Below are positions 32,659 through 41,209 of a stretch of 64,000 nt of DNA, in pieces. The translations under genes and the position numbers were made by a program. Location of the stretch: assembly GCA_965220075.1 (NCBI GenBank), contig OZ244806.1, positions 2,108,001 through 2,172,000 on the forward strand, in the 5' to 3' direction. The notes below the pieces were generated by a model that saw only the letters and a list, made by a program, of their open reading frames with translations, was not told the DNA's origin and did no database searches. Origin of the DNA: G965220075 sp965220075 (GTDB taxonomy: Bacteria > Chloroflexota > UBA11872). Position 1 is the stretch's first letter. Every line of letters starts with the position of its first letter.

Positions 32659-33085
32659 TTAGTTTTGCGTGGTCCAGGGATTGATCACGTCGACGCCGCA
32701 GTCTTCAAAGGCGTTGACGTCTCGCGTGGCGACTGCTGCTCCCACGGAACGGGCGATGGCCGCGATCTGGCAGTCGGCGTGATTGATGGAGTGCCCGGGT
32801 GACCCTGCGCGCGGCGGCAATCACGGCGTACGCCCGCGCGGCATCCCTGTCGAAGGGCAGGATACGTCCCAAGAAGTCTTGCCGGAGCATTCCCTCGATC
32901 TCGGCTCGCAGCCGCTCGCGGCGTTGGCCCTGGGGGAGAATCTCCACCCCGTAGCGCAACTCAGCCTCGCTGATGGTCGTTAGGTATAGCGCTGAGGCGG
33001 GTTGCCGGGCCACCCATGCAATGACATGACCGACGGGACTGGGCCGCATCAATTCCGAGACAACGTTGGTGTCGAGCACGATCAT
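32659..33085 (-). pseudogene. PIN-domain (VapC/FitB-like) toxin, frameshifted
   Basis: 'MIVLDTNVVSELMRP' (Asp5), 'ISEAELRYGVEILPQGQR' (Glu) and, in a second frame after a shift near 32805, 'NHADCQIAAIARSVGA' and 'ATRDVNAFEDCGVDVINPW'. Together they give a complete PIN ribonuclease with all acidic residues. The span is 427 nt (3n+1), so one base is gained or lost. It lies 10 bases after its antitoxin gene. Either a recently killed toxin or a sequencing error. Confidence 0.8.
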
Positions 33086-33095
33086 CACCCGCGGC

Positions 33096-33344
33096 TCAGT
33101 CGAATTGGGGCGGTTTTCGTACCGGCTCGCGGGGCAGCAGGTCGAGCTCGACACCGCCGAGGGGCGCGAAGCGGTCGCGAATAGCGCTGGCGAGGTCTGT
33201 GCCCGGCAAGGATTCTTGGTCCAGCGCTGCCCTCAATATGTCCCGGGCCTCCTGCTCCATGGACTTGCCATGCTCGGCTGCCCGGATGCGCAGACGGCGC
33301 TTCAACCCGTCGTCCAGGTTGCGCACGGTGATACTGGCCATCAT
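33096..33344 (-). CDS. FitA/VapB-like ribbon-helix-helix antitoxin
   Basis: 82 residues from ATG 33344, with a strong GGAGGT ribosome binding site. 'MASITVRNLDDGLKRRLRIR' followed by 'AAEHGKSMEQEARDIL' is an Arc/FitA-type RHH DNA-binding domain; the proline-rich C-terminus would embrace the PIN toxin. It is expected to repress its own promoter. The gene is intact although the toxin frame is broken. Confidence 0.85.
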   Translation of the reverse strand: MMASITVRNLDDGLKRRLRIRAAEHGKSMEQEARDILRAALDQESLPGTDLASAIRDRFAPLGGVELDLLPREPVRKPPQFD

Positions 33345-33654
33345 CGGACCTCCATCTTCATCTTCACGCTGTTGTATCACGATTGCGTTGCAATCATTGC
33401 ATCGCCGATTTCCTAGGTCAGGCTGACAATTTCTCCCTGTCCCGCGAGCGCCCCGCGGCAGCCGACTATCCGGGGCTGACGTAGATCGTGGAGGCAGGGC
33501 AACCCGTTGGATCCATCGCGATTGCCACGGCCGCTGCTGACGACCGTACGATACGGGCGGTGCAGTCCGTCAGATGTCACAGAGCTTGGCGCGAGAGCCA
33601 TCTTTGCGGGATCGGTCGGCGATCTGACGGCACCTCAGGTACGGAAACGGGACT

Positions 33655-35217
33655 GTGACGCCTGCACGACGAATGTTCGGGCGCCGACCCTGGGCACGGC
33701 TCTCCCCGCCGGTGCTAGTGGCCGGAATAGCCCTGGTGGTCATTGCGGCGGTCTATGCCCGCAGCCTGGACAACTATTTCCAATCAGACGACTTCGACTG
33801 GCTGTACGCCTACGGCCTGCACGCGGCGGAGACGGGCACGGTGCAAGCGGTGTTTGCACCGCCGGACCCGGCCGCCGTCGATCCGGCGGATCCATTCAGT
33901 TGGAATTACCGTCCGACTACCGCCCTCCTCGTCAACGTGCTGTTCCGCCTGTTCGGGGTAGGCGCGCCGGCCGGGTATCACGCGATTCTGATCGCGGGGC
34001 ATCTGGCGGCATCAGCGCTGGCTGGCGCGCTGGCCGGCCGCCTCACGCGCCGTGCTTGGGCTGGCACGGCTGTGGTGGCGGTGTTCGGGCTGCATTTCGC
34101 GAATGTCGAGACGGTGGCGTGGTTCGGCTCGATCGCTGAAGTCGTAGCCGGCGTGCTTGGGCTGGCGGCAGTCCTTGCGTTTCTCCAATTCCGTGAAACA
34201 GGCCGCGCCCGCTGGGCGTGGACCGCGATAGTGGCGTTCGGCCTGGCGCTAGGCGCCAACCCCACCGCGGCGCCGATCATCGGAGCGTTCGTGCTGCTGG
34301 ACATCTGGCGCTTCGCGCGTGGCGCCGGCCGCAGTTGGTCTGCGCATTGGATCTACCTGCCGCTGATGGCGCTGGCGGGCGCATACCTCGGCATCGAGGC
34401 CGCTGCCCTGAGCGTGGCGGCCGGAAGCGGCGGCTACGGGTACGGAATCGGCCCGCAGATGCTGTTGAATGCCCTGTGGTACCCGGTTGTTCTCATTGCG
34501 CCGTTTACCGAGCCGCAATTGTTCGATGTCCACCGCGCGTTGCTGTCTGCGTTGGAGGGGGCTGGATCACTCGCTGATGTAGCGGCGACCACGCAATTCG
34601 TGCCGGCACTGGTCGCACATCTCGCTGTCATCGGCGCGGCTGGTTGGATCGCCGTGCGCGGTCCGGGATGGGCTCGAGTGGCGGCCGGCGCCGCGCTGGG
34701 CCTTCAAGCGCCGTTCGTGCTGCTCGGCGGGACGATGTTTCACTTTGCCTATCTGCCTGCTGCTTTTCTTCTGACCCTCGGCGTCGCCGCCCTGGTGGGC
34801 ATTGCGCGCGCGGTCGCCGGGCCGCTTCCATGGTCTCGGGCGGCGGCCGCCGGGCCGTTGGTCATTGCCGCGGGTCTTTTGGCCTGGCAGACACATGGCC
34901 GGCTCGACGACTGGGAATTCGCGGCCGGCCTCAGTCATCGGCTGGTGCAGAGCGCCCACGCCGAGTTGGGCGATTTGCCAGCGGGGTCGACCGTCATTGC
35001 CGGGGAACTGCCCAACACCGTCAACGGCGCCTATGTATTTCGCGAGGGCTTTCCGGCAGCGCTCCGGGTCACGTACGGCCGTTCCGATCTCACGGTCCAG
35101 ACCTTCAGCCGGCCGGTCGTCATGCGCTTGATGTCAGAGTCCGACGCCAGCGACGGGCGGTATTTCCTAACCTACGAACCGTCCGCCATGGCGCTTCGGC
35201 TGGAGACTCGCCGATAG
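33655..35217 (+). CDS. Multi-spanning membrane protein, GT-C glycosyltransferase-like
   Basis: 520 residues with about 10-12 hydrophobic helices. The first extracytoplasmic loop has 'QSDDFDWLYAYGLH' and 'WNYRPTTALLVN', resembling the acidic loop of GT-C enzymes (ArnT/PMT-like). The C-terminal 100 residues are a soluble beta-rich segment ('PAGSTVIAGELPNTVNGAYV'). It could transfer a sugar from a polyprenyl carrier outside the membrane. GTG 33655 is the likely start. Convergent with the next GT-C gene, 3' ends overlapping in the frame as read. Confidence 0.65.
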   Translation: MTPARRMFGRRPWARLSPPVLVAGIALVVIAAVYARSLDNYFQSDDFDWLYAYGLHAAETGTVQAVFAPPDPAAVDPADPFSWNYRPTTALLVNVLFRLFGVGAPAGYHAILIAGHLAASALAGALAGRLTRRAWAGTAVVAVFGLHFANVETVAWFGSIAEVVAGVLGLAAVLAFLQFRETGRARWAWTAIVAFGLALGANPTAAPIIGAFVLLDIWRFARGAGRSWSAHWIYLPLMALAGAYLGIEAAALSVAAGSGGYGYGIGPQMLLNALWYPVVLIAPFTEPQLFDVHRALLSALEGAGSLADVAATTQFVPALVAHLAVIGAAGWIAVRGPGWARVAAGAALGLQAPFVLLGGTMFHFAYLPAAFLLTLGVAALVGIARAVAGPLPWSRAAAAGPLVIAAGLLAWQTHGRLDDWEFAAGLSHRLVQSAHAELGDLPAGSTVIAGELPNTVNGAYVFREGFPAALRVTYGRSDLTVQTFSRPVVMRLMSESDASDGRYFLTYEPSAMALRLETRR

Positions 35218-36816
35218 CTGGAGCCGCGACGTCGAATGTGGCGGCAGGCTCATCCGGGCCTGAACTCGAGCACGGTGACCACCGTCTTGGCCCCGGGACG
35301 TTCGAATGCGGCGACCGGCGTGAATTCCGGGTTTAGGCCGGAGGAACTGCGCTCCGTCGTCCTGATTGCCGTTGATTAGCGCGTATACGGGGACGTTGTG
35401 CCCCCGCCAGGCATCGGCAACACCGCCGGCGGGGTGGCGAATGCGGGTCTCGACGTGCACGGCTAGGTCTGTTCGTTTCCGAAGCGCAAGGGCGGCAAGG
35501 TCTCTGGGCGCGCCGAGCACATGGTTGGTGAGCACGATGGCGGGTCCAGGCTCTGCGGCTGTTGTGTCGGCGATCCACTGGAGGGCATCTACCTGTCCGA
35601 AGCCCGCTGACCATTCTTCGATGTACTGGGCACGGTCGTCGTCGGGCAGAGCGGCGCTGGTCGGCACCGCGACGAGCAACGATGCCGGAATAGCGAGCGA
35701 GAGCACGACGGCAGCCGAGGCGCCAACCATCCATGCGGACGCCAAACGTCCGCGGTCGGCGCGGCGAAGCCTGAGGCCGATCACCGCAATCGCTCGTGCC
35801 GTCAACAGGGCGAACGGCACGAGCGTGAGCAGCACGTAGCGGGAATACAGCGTCGATCCGAGAAAGACGTGGAATCCTAGCCAAAACACCAGCACGACCC
35901 AGAGCCACCAGTCCTCACGCCGGCGCGTCACGAATGGGAGTATGAGCGCGACGGCGCCGGCAACAATTGCAGCGCCCGGCAGATAGGCAAGCGCCCACCA
36001 GCCCATTTGGGCAAAGTTCTCGGCCCACTGATCCACTGGGATTGCTAAAAGCCGGTCGGGAGAGAGCACAGACCCCTGCGCGCGCTGCAACACCTGCGCG
36101 GACGTCGGAGCCGACAGAAATGCGATGTACGCGACGATCGGGGGCACAGTGCAGAGCCCCAGCGTCGCCATCCGGCGCCTGGGTGTGACCTGGCTGGCGA
36201 GCATGATCCCGGCAATAGGGACGATCAGCAGCAGAGCGCCGTTGAGCTTGATCCAGAAGGCGAGCGCGACGACAGCGCCGGCGCCGAGCGCGCTGGGCAG
36301 ATGACCGCGAACCGCGGGTACCGAGAGCCACCAGGTAAGTGCAGCCAGCATCACGATCGGCACGTCCACCAAGGCCAGCCGGCTTGCGAAGATGAGGGCC
36401 GGCGAGACCGCGACGATGGTTGCGGCGACCGCTGCCGGCCATGCCCCGATGAGCCTTCGACCAGCGTGGTAGACAAAAGCCACGGTCAGCACACCGCTGA
36501 TGGCGACGACGAGGCGTCCGGCGAGGATCGGGTCGTCCAGCCAGGCGTGCACGACCGCTGTTGCCCAGATGAACACCGGGGTCTTCCAATCCTCGGTCAT
36601 CGAAAGCCACAGCGTGTCCGGCGACGGCGATTCGGCAAGGCGGGCCGCCCAGCGGACGTTGACGGCTTCGTCGATGAATGGGGGGAAGGCGTCAAGCCGC
36701 ACGAGCAGCATGACGGCGCTCACCGCGACTGCGGCAATACCGACAGTTTGGGGCGTGATCGCGCTCCACTGATCAGGATGCAGGAACCTGCGCAGTCGCG
36801 GCCGTGCCAGGTTCAC
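35167..36816 (-). CDS. GT39/ArnT-like membrane glycosyltransferase, probable C-terminal frameshift
   Basis: 549 residues as read, about 11 hydrophobic helices. The GT39 first loop is 'LDAFPPFIDEAVNVRWA' with the catalytic-type acidic pair, then 'TEDWKTPVFIWATA' and 'LVDVPIVMLAALTWW'. It probably uses a polyprenyl-phosphate sugar. The last ~60 residues are basic and unlike the rest; shifting frame near 35340 restores a plausible end ('NPEFTPVAAFERPGAKTVVT', stop at 35250-35252). So one base may be lost or gained there. Confidence 0.7.
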   Translation of the reverse strand: MNLARPRLRRFLHPDQWSAITPQTVGIAAVAVSAVMLLVRLDAFPPFIDEAVNVRWAARLAESPSPDTLWLSMTEDWKTPVFIWATAVVHAWLDDPILAGRLVVAISGVLTVAFVYHAGRRLIGAWPAAVAATIVAVSPALIFASRLALVDVPIVMLAALTWWLSVPAVRGHLPSALGAGAVVALAFWIKLNGALLLIVPIAGIMLASQVTPRRRMATLGLCTVPPIVAYIAFLSAPTSAQVLQRAQGSVLSPDRLLAIPVDQWAENFAQMGWWALAYLPGAAIVAGAVALILPFVTRRREDWWLWVVLVFWLGFHVFLGSTLYSRYVLLTLVPFALLTARAIAVIGLRLRRADRGRLASAWMVGASAAVVLSLAIPASLLVAVPTSAALPDDDRAQYIEEWSAGFGQVDALQWIADTTAAEPGPAIVLTNHVLGAPRDLAALALRKRTDLAVHVETRIRHPAGGVADAWRGHNVPVYALINGNQDDGAQFLRPKPGIHAGRRIRTSRGQDGGHRARVQARMSLPPHSTSRLQLSASLQPKRHGGRFVG

Positions 36817-37235
36817 GTCATCGGCCCCGCGTGCTGTCCATCGGCAACGTCGGCATCCTAGCGTCGTGCGAGGCTGTTTCGTTTCGATCGTTGGCGGCTG
36901 GTCCGCTCGGCCGCGATGCTCGAAGTGTGACGAGAGGGCGCGTCACTCTCACGCGGCGAGCCGATGCACGAACGTTCACACCTACAGCGGCGTGATGATA
37001 CCGGCACATTCCGATGCCCTCGCGGCGCTTCTAGTGGCGTGGCGTTGCACGTCTTCGAGGTCATGCACGAACCGCGACCGGTGCCGCAGGAGTTCAAGCG
37101 GTTGATCGTCGTCGTCGTGGGGACTCTGGCCGCCTTTGCGACGACCTATGGGTCAAGACCGTACGATACGCACGCTGAAGCCTGACTGAGCGCCTGCGTG
37201 CGCGGCCTGCCGTCGCGCGCCGCCGTCTGGAGACG
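36817..37235. other. Intergenic, no gene recognised
   Basis: Only short reading frames without ribosome binding sites or recognisable motifs on either strand. It contains the promoter regions of the leftward GT39-like gene and the rightward peptidase gene. Confidence 0.4.
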
Positions 37236-38345
37236 ATGTTCACGATGATCACTCCACCCGTCCCTGTTGCCATCGACCACGACCGCTTGCTCAAAATCTT
37301 TGTCGACATCCTCAGCGTCGATAGCTACTGGGGCAACGAGGACCGGGTGGTAGCGATTCTCCAGCCGATGCTGGAGGACGTCGGGGTGGTCTGCACGCGC
37401 GACGAGATCGGCAAATGGCCGGCGAAGGGCAAGCAGTCGCGGCCGATCATGCTCAATGCCCACATGGACACGGTGCAGCCCACGCCCCGCATGCGGCCGG
37501 TCGTCAAGGCGGACGGCGTCTACTCCGACGGCTCCAGCGTGCTGGGGGCGGACGACAAGGCCGGCGTGGCCGCGATCGTCGAGGCGGTGCTCGCCGTCCA
37601 TGACGCGGGGGTGGATCACGGGCCGATCGAGCTGGTCTTCACGGTGGGCGAGGACGTCGGGCAATTCGGCGCCGACGCCTTTGATCCGAACGATATCGAC
37701 GCGCGCGTGGCCTTCGTCCTGGATGCCGGCGGCCCCGTTGGAGATCTCGTCACGCGCCAGGCCGCCTCCTACGGCTTCGAAGCAATCTTCCACGGGAAGG
37801 CCGCGCACGCCGGCATCGCGCCGGAGACCGGGATCAACGCCATTGCCATGCAAGCGCGCGCGGTGGACAACATGCCGCTGGGCCGGGTCGATGACGTCAC
37901 GGTCGCCAACGTCGGCGTCGTGTCAGGCGGCCAGGCGGCCAACATCGTGCCCCCGGAGGTCAAGCTCGTGGGTCAGGCGCGAAGCCTGGACCAGGAGGCC
38001 CTCGAACGGCAGATAGCCGCCATGCGCGGGGCCTGCGAGGACGCCGCGGCGGCGTTTGGCGGACGGGTCGACTACACGCAGCGAGGCCGGTTCAAGGCCA
38101 CGCAATTCGACGCCGACCATCCGGCAATTCAGCTGGCCGACCGTGCCATCGCCGCGGCCGGTCTGGAGCCGCGTCACATCTCGACCCACGGCGGCAGCGA
38201 TGCGCAAAACTTCAACGAAAAGGGCATTGCGACCGCGATTCTGGCGGTCGGCTACATCGACGTGCACTCCACCGCCGAATTCATGCCGCACGAGGAACTC
38301 CGGCGCCTCACCGACGTGACCGTGCAGCTCATTCTGAATGCCTAG
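37236..38345 (+). CDS. M20 family metallopeptidase (PepT-like)
   Basis: 369 residues, cytoplasmic zinc exopeptidase. Metal and catalytic residues are visible: His76 and Asp78 in 'LNAHMDTVQP', Asp106 in 'GADDKAG', Glu139 in 'VGEDVG' (the usual second Glu is Asp140), Asp163 in 'VLDAGGPVG', and the final His in 'DVHSTAEFMP'. The dimerisation lid follows 'GKAAHAGIAPETG'. It probably releases N-terminal residues from small peptides. The last bases overlap the start of the second small HTH gene. Confidence 0.88.
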   Translation: MFTMITPPVPVAIDHDRLLKIFVDILSVDSYWGNEDRVVAILQPMLEDVGVVCTRDEIGKWPAKGKQSRPIMLNAHMDTVQPTPRMRPVVKADGVYSDGSSVLGADDKAGVAAIVEAVLAVHDAGVDHGPIELVFTVGEDVGQFGADAFDPNDIDARVAFVLDAGGPVGDLVTRQAASYGFEAIFHGKAAHAGIAPETGINAIAMQARAVDNMPLGRVDDVTVANVGVVSGGQAANIVPPEVKLVGQARSLDQEALERQIAAMRGACEDAAAAFGGRVDYTQRGRFKATQFDADHPAIQLADRAIAAAGLEPRHISTHGGSDAQNFNEKGIATAILAVGYIDVHSTAEFMPHEELRRLTDVTVQLILNA

Positions 38346-38574
38346 CAAGCTGCGGCAGGTCCTGGCTCTACAGCTGTACTATGAGGGCGAACCCATGGCT
38401 GGCATCGCGGCCCGTCTGGGCCTGCGTAGCCGCCAGCATGTCTGGGCCGCCTATCGTCGCCCGGCGGTCGAGACCGTGACACGCGAGTTCCTGGCCCTAG
38501 CGCACGGCGAATTTCGGTCGAAAGAGCTTAGAATCTCAGTGCCATTGCTCCTAGAAGGGGACAACGGCCTGTAG
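38338..38574 (+). CDS. Small helix-turn-helix protein, copy B
   Basis: 78 residues; ATG 38338 lies inside the end of the peptidase gene. The core 'LRQVLALQLYYEGEPMAG' and 'IAARLGLRSRQHVWAAYRR' matches the 26996-27232 protein closely, at DNA level too. Sequence before 'LRQVL' is missing relative to copy A, and the C-terminus is longer because copy A has an earlier stop. It is likely a 5'-truncated relic joined to the peptidase gene. Confidence 0.45.
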   Translation: MPSKLRQVLALQLYYEGEPMAGIAARLGLRSRQHVWAAYRRPAVETVTREFLALAHGEFRSKELRISVPLLLEGDNGL

Positions 38575-38682
38575 ATCGGCCCGAGCGCGGTTACAGGTTT
38601 GGGAAGGATCTGCGTCGGCACAAGCCCTCCACGGTTCTTCTAAGTACTCGGCAGGGTAGTTCGAGTCCCGCTCGGCCCACCA
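38500..38682 (+). repeat. Conserved non-coding element B ending in a tRNA 3'-half-like sequence
   Basis: Homologous to element A over the HTH 3' end and about 75 further bases ('CAACGGCCTGTAGATCGGC', 'ACAGGTTTGGG'). After a variable stretch comes 'TTCTTCTAAG', then 'GTTCGAGTCCCGC' and 'TCGGCCCACCA', which resembles the T-arm, acceptor and CCA of a tRNA 3' half. No intact 5' half is present nearby. Confidence 0.5.
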
Positions 38683-38689
38683 TTTCCGG

Positions 38690-39064
38690 CCGTGACGTAC
38701 TGTATTGCGAACTACGACGGACGCCGCTTTCCGGGCGGAGCCACCGAACGGCGTGTCAGGCGCGAGGACCCGGTTCGCGATCATGTCCCGGCTGCCCGGA
38801 GCTCCATCGAATCCAGGCAGTACTTGCACCCCGCCGGGAAAGGCTCACACGGCGTCGGTCAGTACCGAGGGTAAGCAGCGGTCACGTCACTCTACCACTC
38901 GCCAATTATTCAGCCAATGATGCTGCCTACCGCGCCGACCACTTCGCCCACGCTACCGAGGGCATCCGCCACGTCACCCCCGACTACAGCAATCGTCGAG
39001 AATACGGCGTCGACTCTCAGAACGACTCCATCGACGACCAGTTCGGTGAGGTTGCAAACAAGGT
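38690..39064. other. Intergenic, no gene recognised
   Basis: Short reading frames only. I see no domain, repeat or RNA structure that I can support. Confidence 0.35.
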
Positions 39065-40806
39065 CTAGGGGATCGCGTGCGGAGCCGGCGGCCGCAGGTC
39101 GATCCGGATCTCGGCGATGCCGCGACGCTTTAGCGCGGCCAGCATGTGCTCCTGCCTCGGCTGACCGAACGCCAGTCGATAGAGCGCCAGCGACTCCTGC
39201 AGCCGGGCCCATCGATCCTCATCGCGACTCAGGGGAAGAGCCATGATTCGCCGGTGGAGCTGGGCATCGCCCGGGTATATCCAGCAGGGGGTAAGGTCGC
39301 CCAGACCGTGGTCATCCTCCGCCCCGGCGGCCTCGAAGACCGCGGTCCAGGGGTCTCCGACTCCTGGAGCCAGCGCTGCCGATCGGTGAGCGGCCGCGAA
39401 GTTCTCGCGGATCGCGTGACCCTTGTAGCGATCCACCCGGCCCTCACGCTGCTCGAAGTCGGCCGGGTTGGCGGGAAGGTCCCAATGGACGACCGAATGG
39501 CACCACCAGTGGAAGTCGATTCCCTCCTGGCCGACGGAGGTGGTCGCGAGCACGAACGGCCAGAACGGCGAATTGAAGGCTGCTCTGACCTCAGGGAGTC
39601 TGGCTTCATCCTGGCTGTGGCGCGTGGTGCCAAAGCGCAGCGCGTACCTGCTCGGGAACGCGATTCCCTCGCCGTCGAAATGATCGATGTCGGTTGCTCG
39701 GTAGACCGACTCCCTGAGGGCAATCGCGCGCCGTGCGGTTGCGGCAAGCGAGGTCAGCCCCTCATCGGTCGTCGTGTTGGCACCTGATTCCCCAGCGAGG
39801 TGGTGGATGTACTCGTCGATACAATAGCGAGCGACCCTGCCCCAATACGCACCATCGTCCTCGCGCGTGCTGCATCGAGCCCGCGTACACGCTGTCGAGG
39901 AGCAGCATCGCATCGGGCCGGGCGAACAGACTCCGCAGACGGGACGCGAGGATCGCCGCCGCACGCCACCGGCCCAACTCGGTCACCCGGTCGTCCGCTC
40001 GCCGCAGCCGGTTGAGTGCTCGCCACGCGATGTTCCCCAGCGCCCCTACACCGAGAAGCGCGCTGGTCGCGGGCAGGTCTGCTGGCCGTTCCGACTCCGG
40101 TGTCCAGCCGGCGAGGGCCCTGAGCAATTGCTCCACATGCGCGTCCAGTGCGCGCGGCACGTCCCACCAGCGTGTGCTCGGGAGAAGCTCCCGCCAGTGC
40201 CTCGGCCAGGGTGCTTCGTGGCGCGTCGAGGAGCGCGGATGCAAGGGCACCGCCCTGCTCGGCGACTCGGCGTGGTCACGGGCAGCGTCCAGCGGGTCGG
40301 TGCGCGAGGCAAGCGCTGGCTGCGGCCAGAACAACGCGAGCACCGACATCGAAGCAGGCCGCTCATCTGCCATCCGATAGTCGAGGCGACTCGAGATCGC
40401 CGCTCGGGCCGCGGGCGTATTCGCGAAGTGCATGGCTCCCGCGACGATCCGCCGCTGGACCTCGCAGCTCAGGAGGGAAGCGATGGCCGACGGAGCGGCC
40501 ACCCAGCTTGAGAAGATGAGCTGCTTGGTGATCGCGGTCGATTCGACCGACTTGTACGGGCCGCCGAGCAAATGATAGGGAAGGGATGGCGGCATCCAGA
40601 GCAATCGCCACCCGCCCGAATCGAGCGTCTGCGCGGACAGCGCGCGCATGCGAGCGTTCGCCCACTCGAGCGGCCGGAATCACACAACGTCGGACTTCGC
40701 GATCCGCTGCGCGCCACGAAACAGCGGCATCAGTCAAGCCCGGCGATCCGGGACCTTCATCGCGCCGCGCACATGCTCCCCAACGCGATACCCGCTCAGG
40801 AAGTTG
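39065..40806 (-). pseudogene. SNF2-type helicase remnant (C-terminal half), several frameshifts
   Basis: Pieces in order: 'PLEWANARMRALSAQTLDS', 'LPYHLLGGPYKSVESTAITK', 'QLIFSSWVAAPSAIASLLS', then after a frameshift near 39865 'YWGRVARYCIDEYIHHLAGE', 'VLATTSVGQEGIDFHWWCHS' and 'QREGRVDRYKGHAIR' (motifs V and VI). It is the second RecA lobe and tail of a large SNF2-like helicase. The style resembles helicases of phage-defence islands such as DISARM DrmD, by recollection. The ATPase lobe with Walker A is absent, and at least two frameshifts occur. Confidence 0.65.
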
Positions 40807-40932
40807 AGGAAGTAGGGTGACGAAGCCCGCAAAATCCTCCGCCCGGACACGGCACGGACCTGTGGTCGTATCGAAGGTGGTGCTGCGCCGGGTGCCGGTG
40901 GGCCGCTCGGTTCGAGCGATCCACCTCCGCAG

Positions 40933-41115
40933 CTAGGCTTGCGCGCGATCCTGGATCGCCGCCGTCGGCTCGCCCGAGAGTGCCGCCCGCCGCAGTGCCT
41001 CCGAGCGGTTGGGGATCAGGCCCAGTCGGCGCTCTTCGCCGTCCGCCTCGACCACCGCCAGAGCGATCGAGTCCTGGTGCACATCCATCCCCAGGTATCG
41101 CGTACCCTTCTGCAT
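40933..41115 (-). pseudogene. IS110-family transposase N-terminal fragment
   Basis: 'YLGMDVHQDSIALAVVEAD' and 'LIPNRSEALRRA' form the start of an IS110 RuvC-like domain with the first catalytic Asp. It stops after about 60 residues. Different subfamily from the 29-kb copy. Confidence 0.7.
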
Positions 41116-41209
41116 AGGATCCGCTCGCTCGTATGTAAATCTGCACGGGTGCCAAACCCGGCCTGAGCAACCTACGGCTTTGCGACCGCGACCGGTCCTT
41201 CCATCTTGT

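Noticed and set aside
38500..38640. Integron attC site
   Set aside because: No GTTRRRY/RYYYAAC core pair with the needed inverted-repeat layout.
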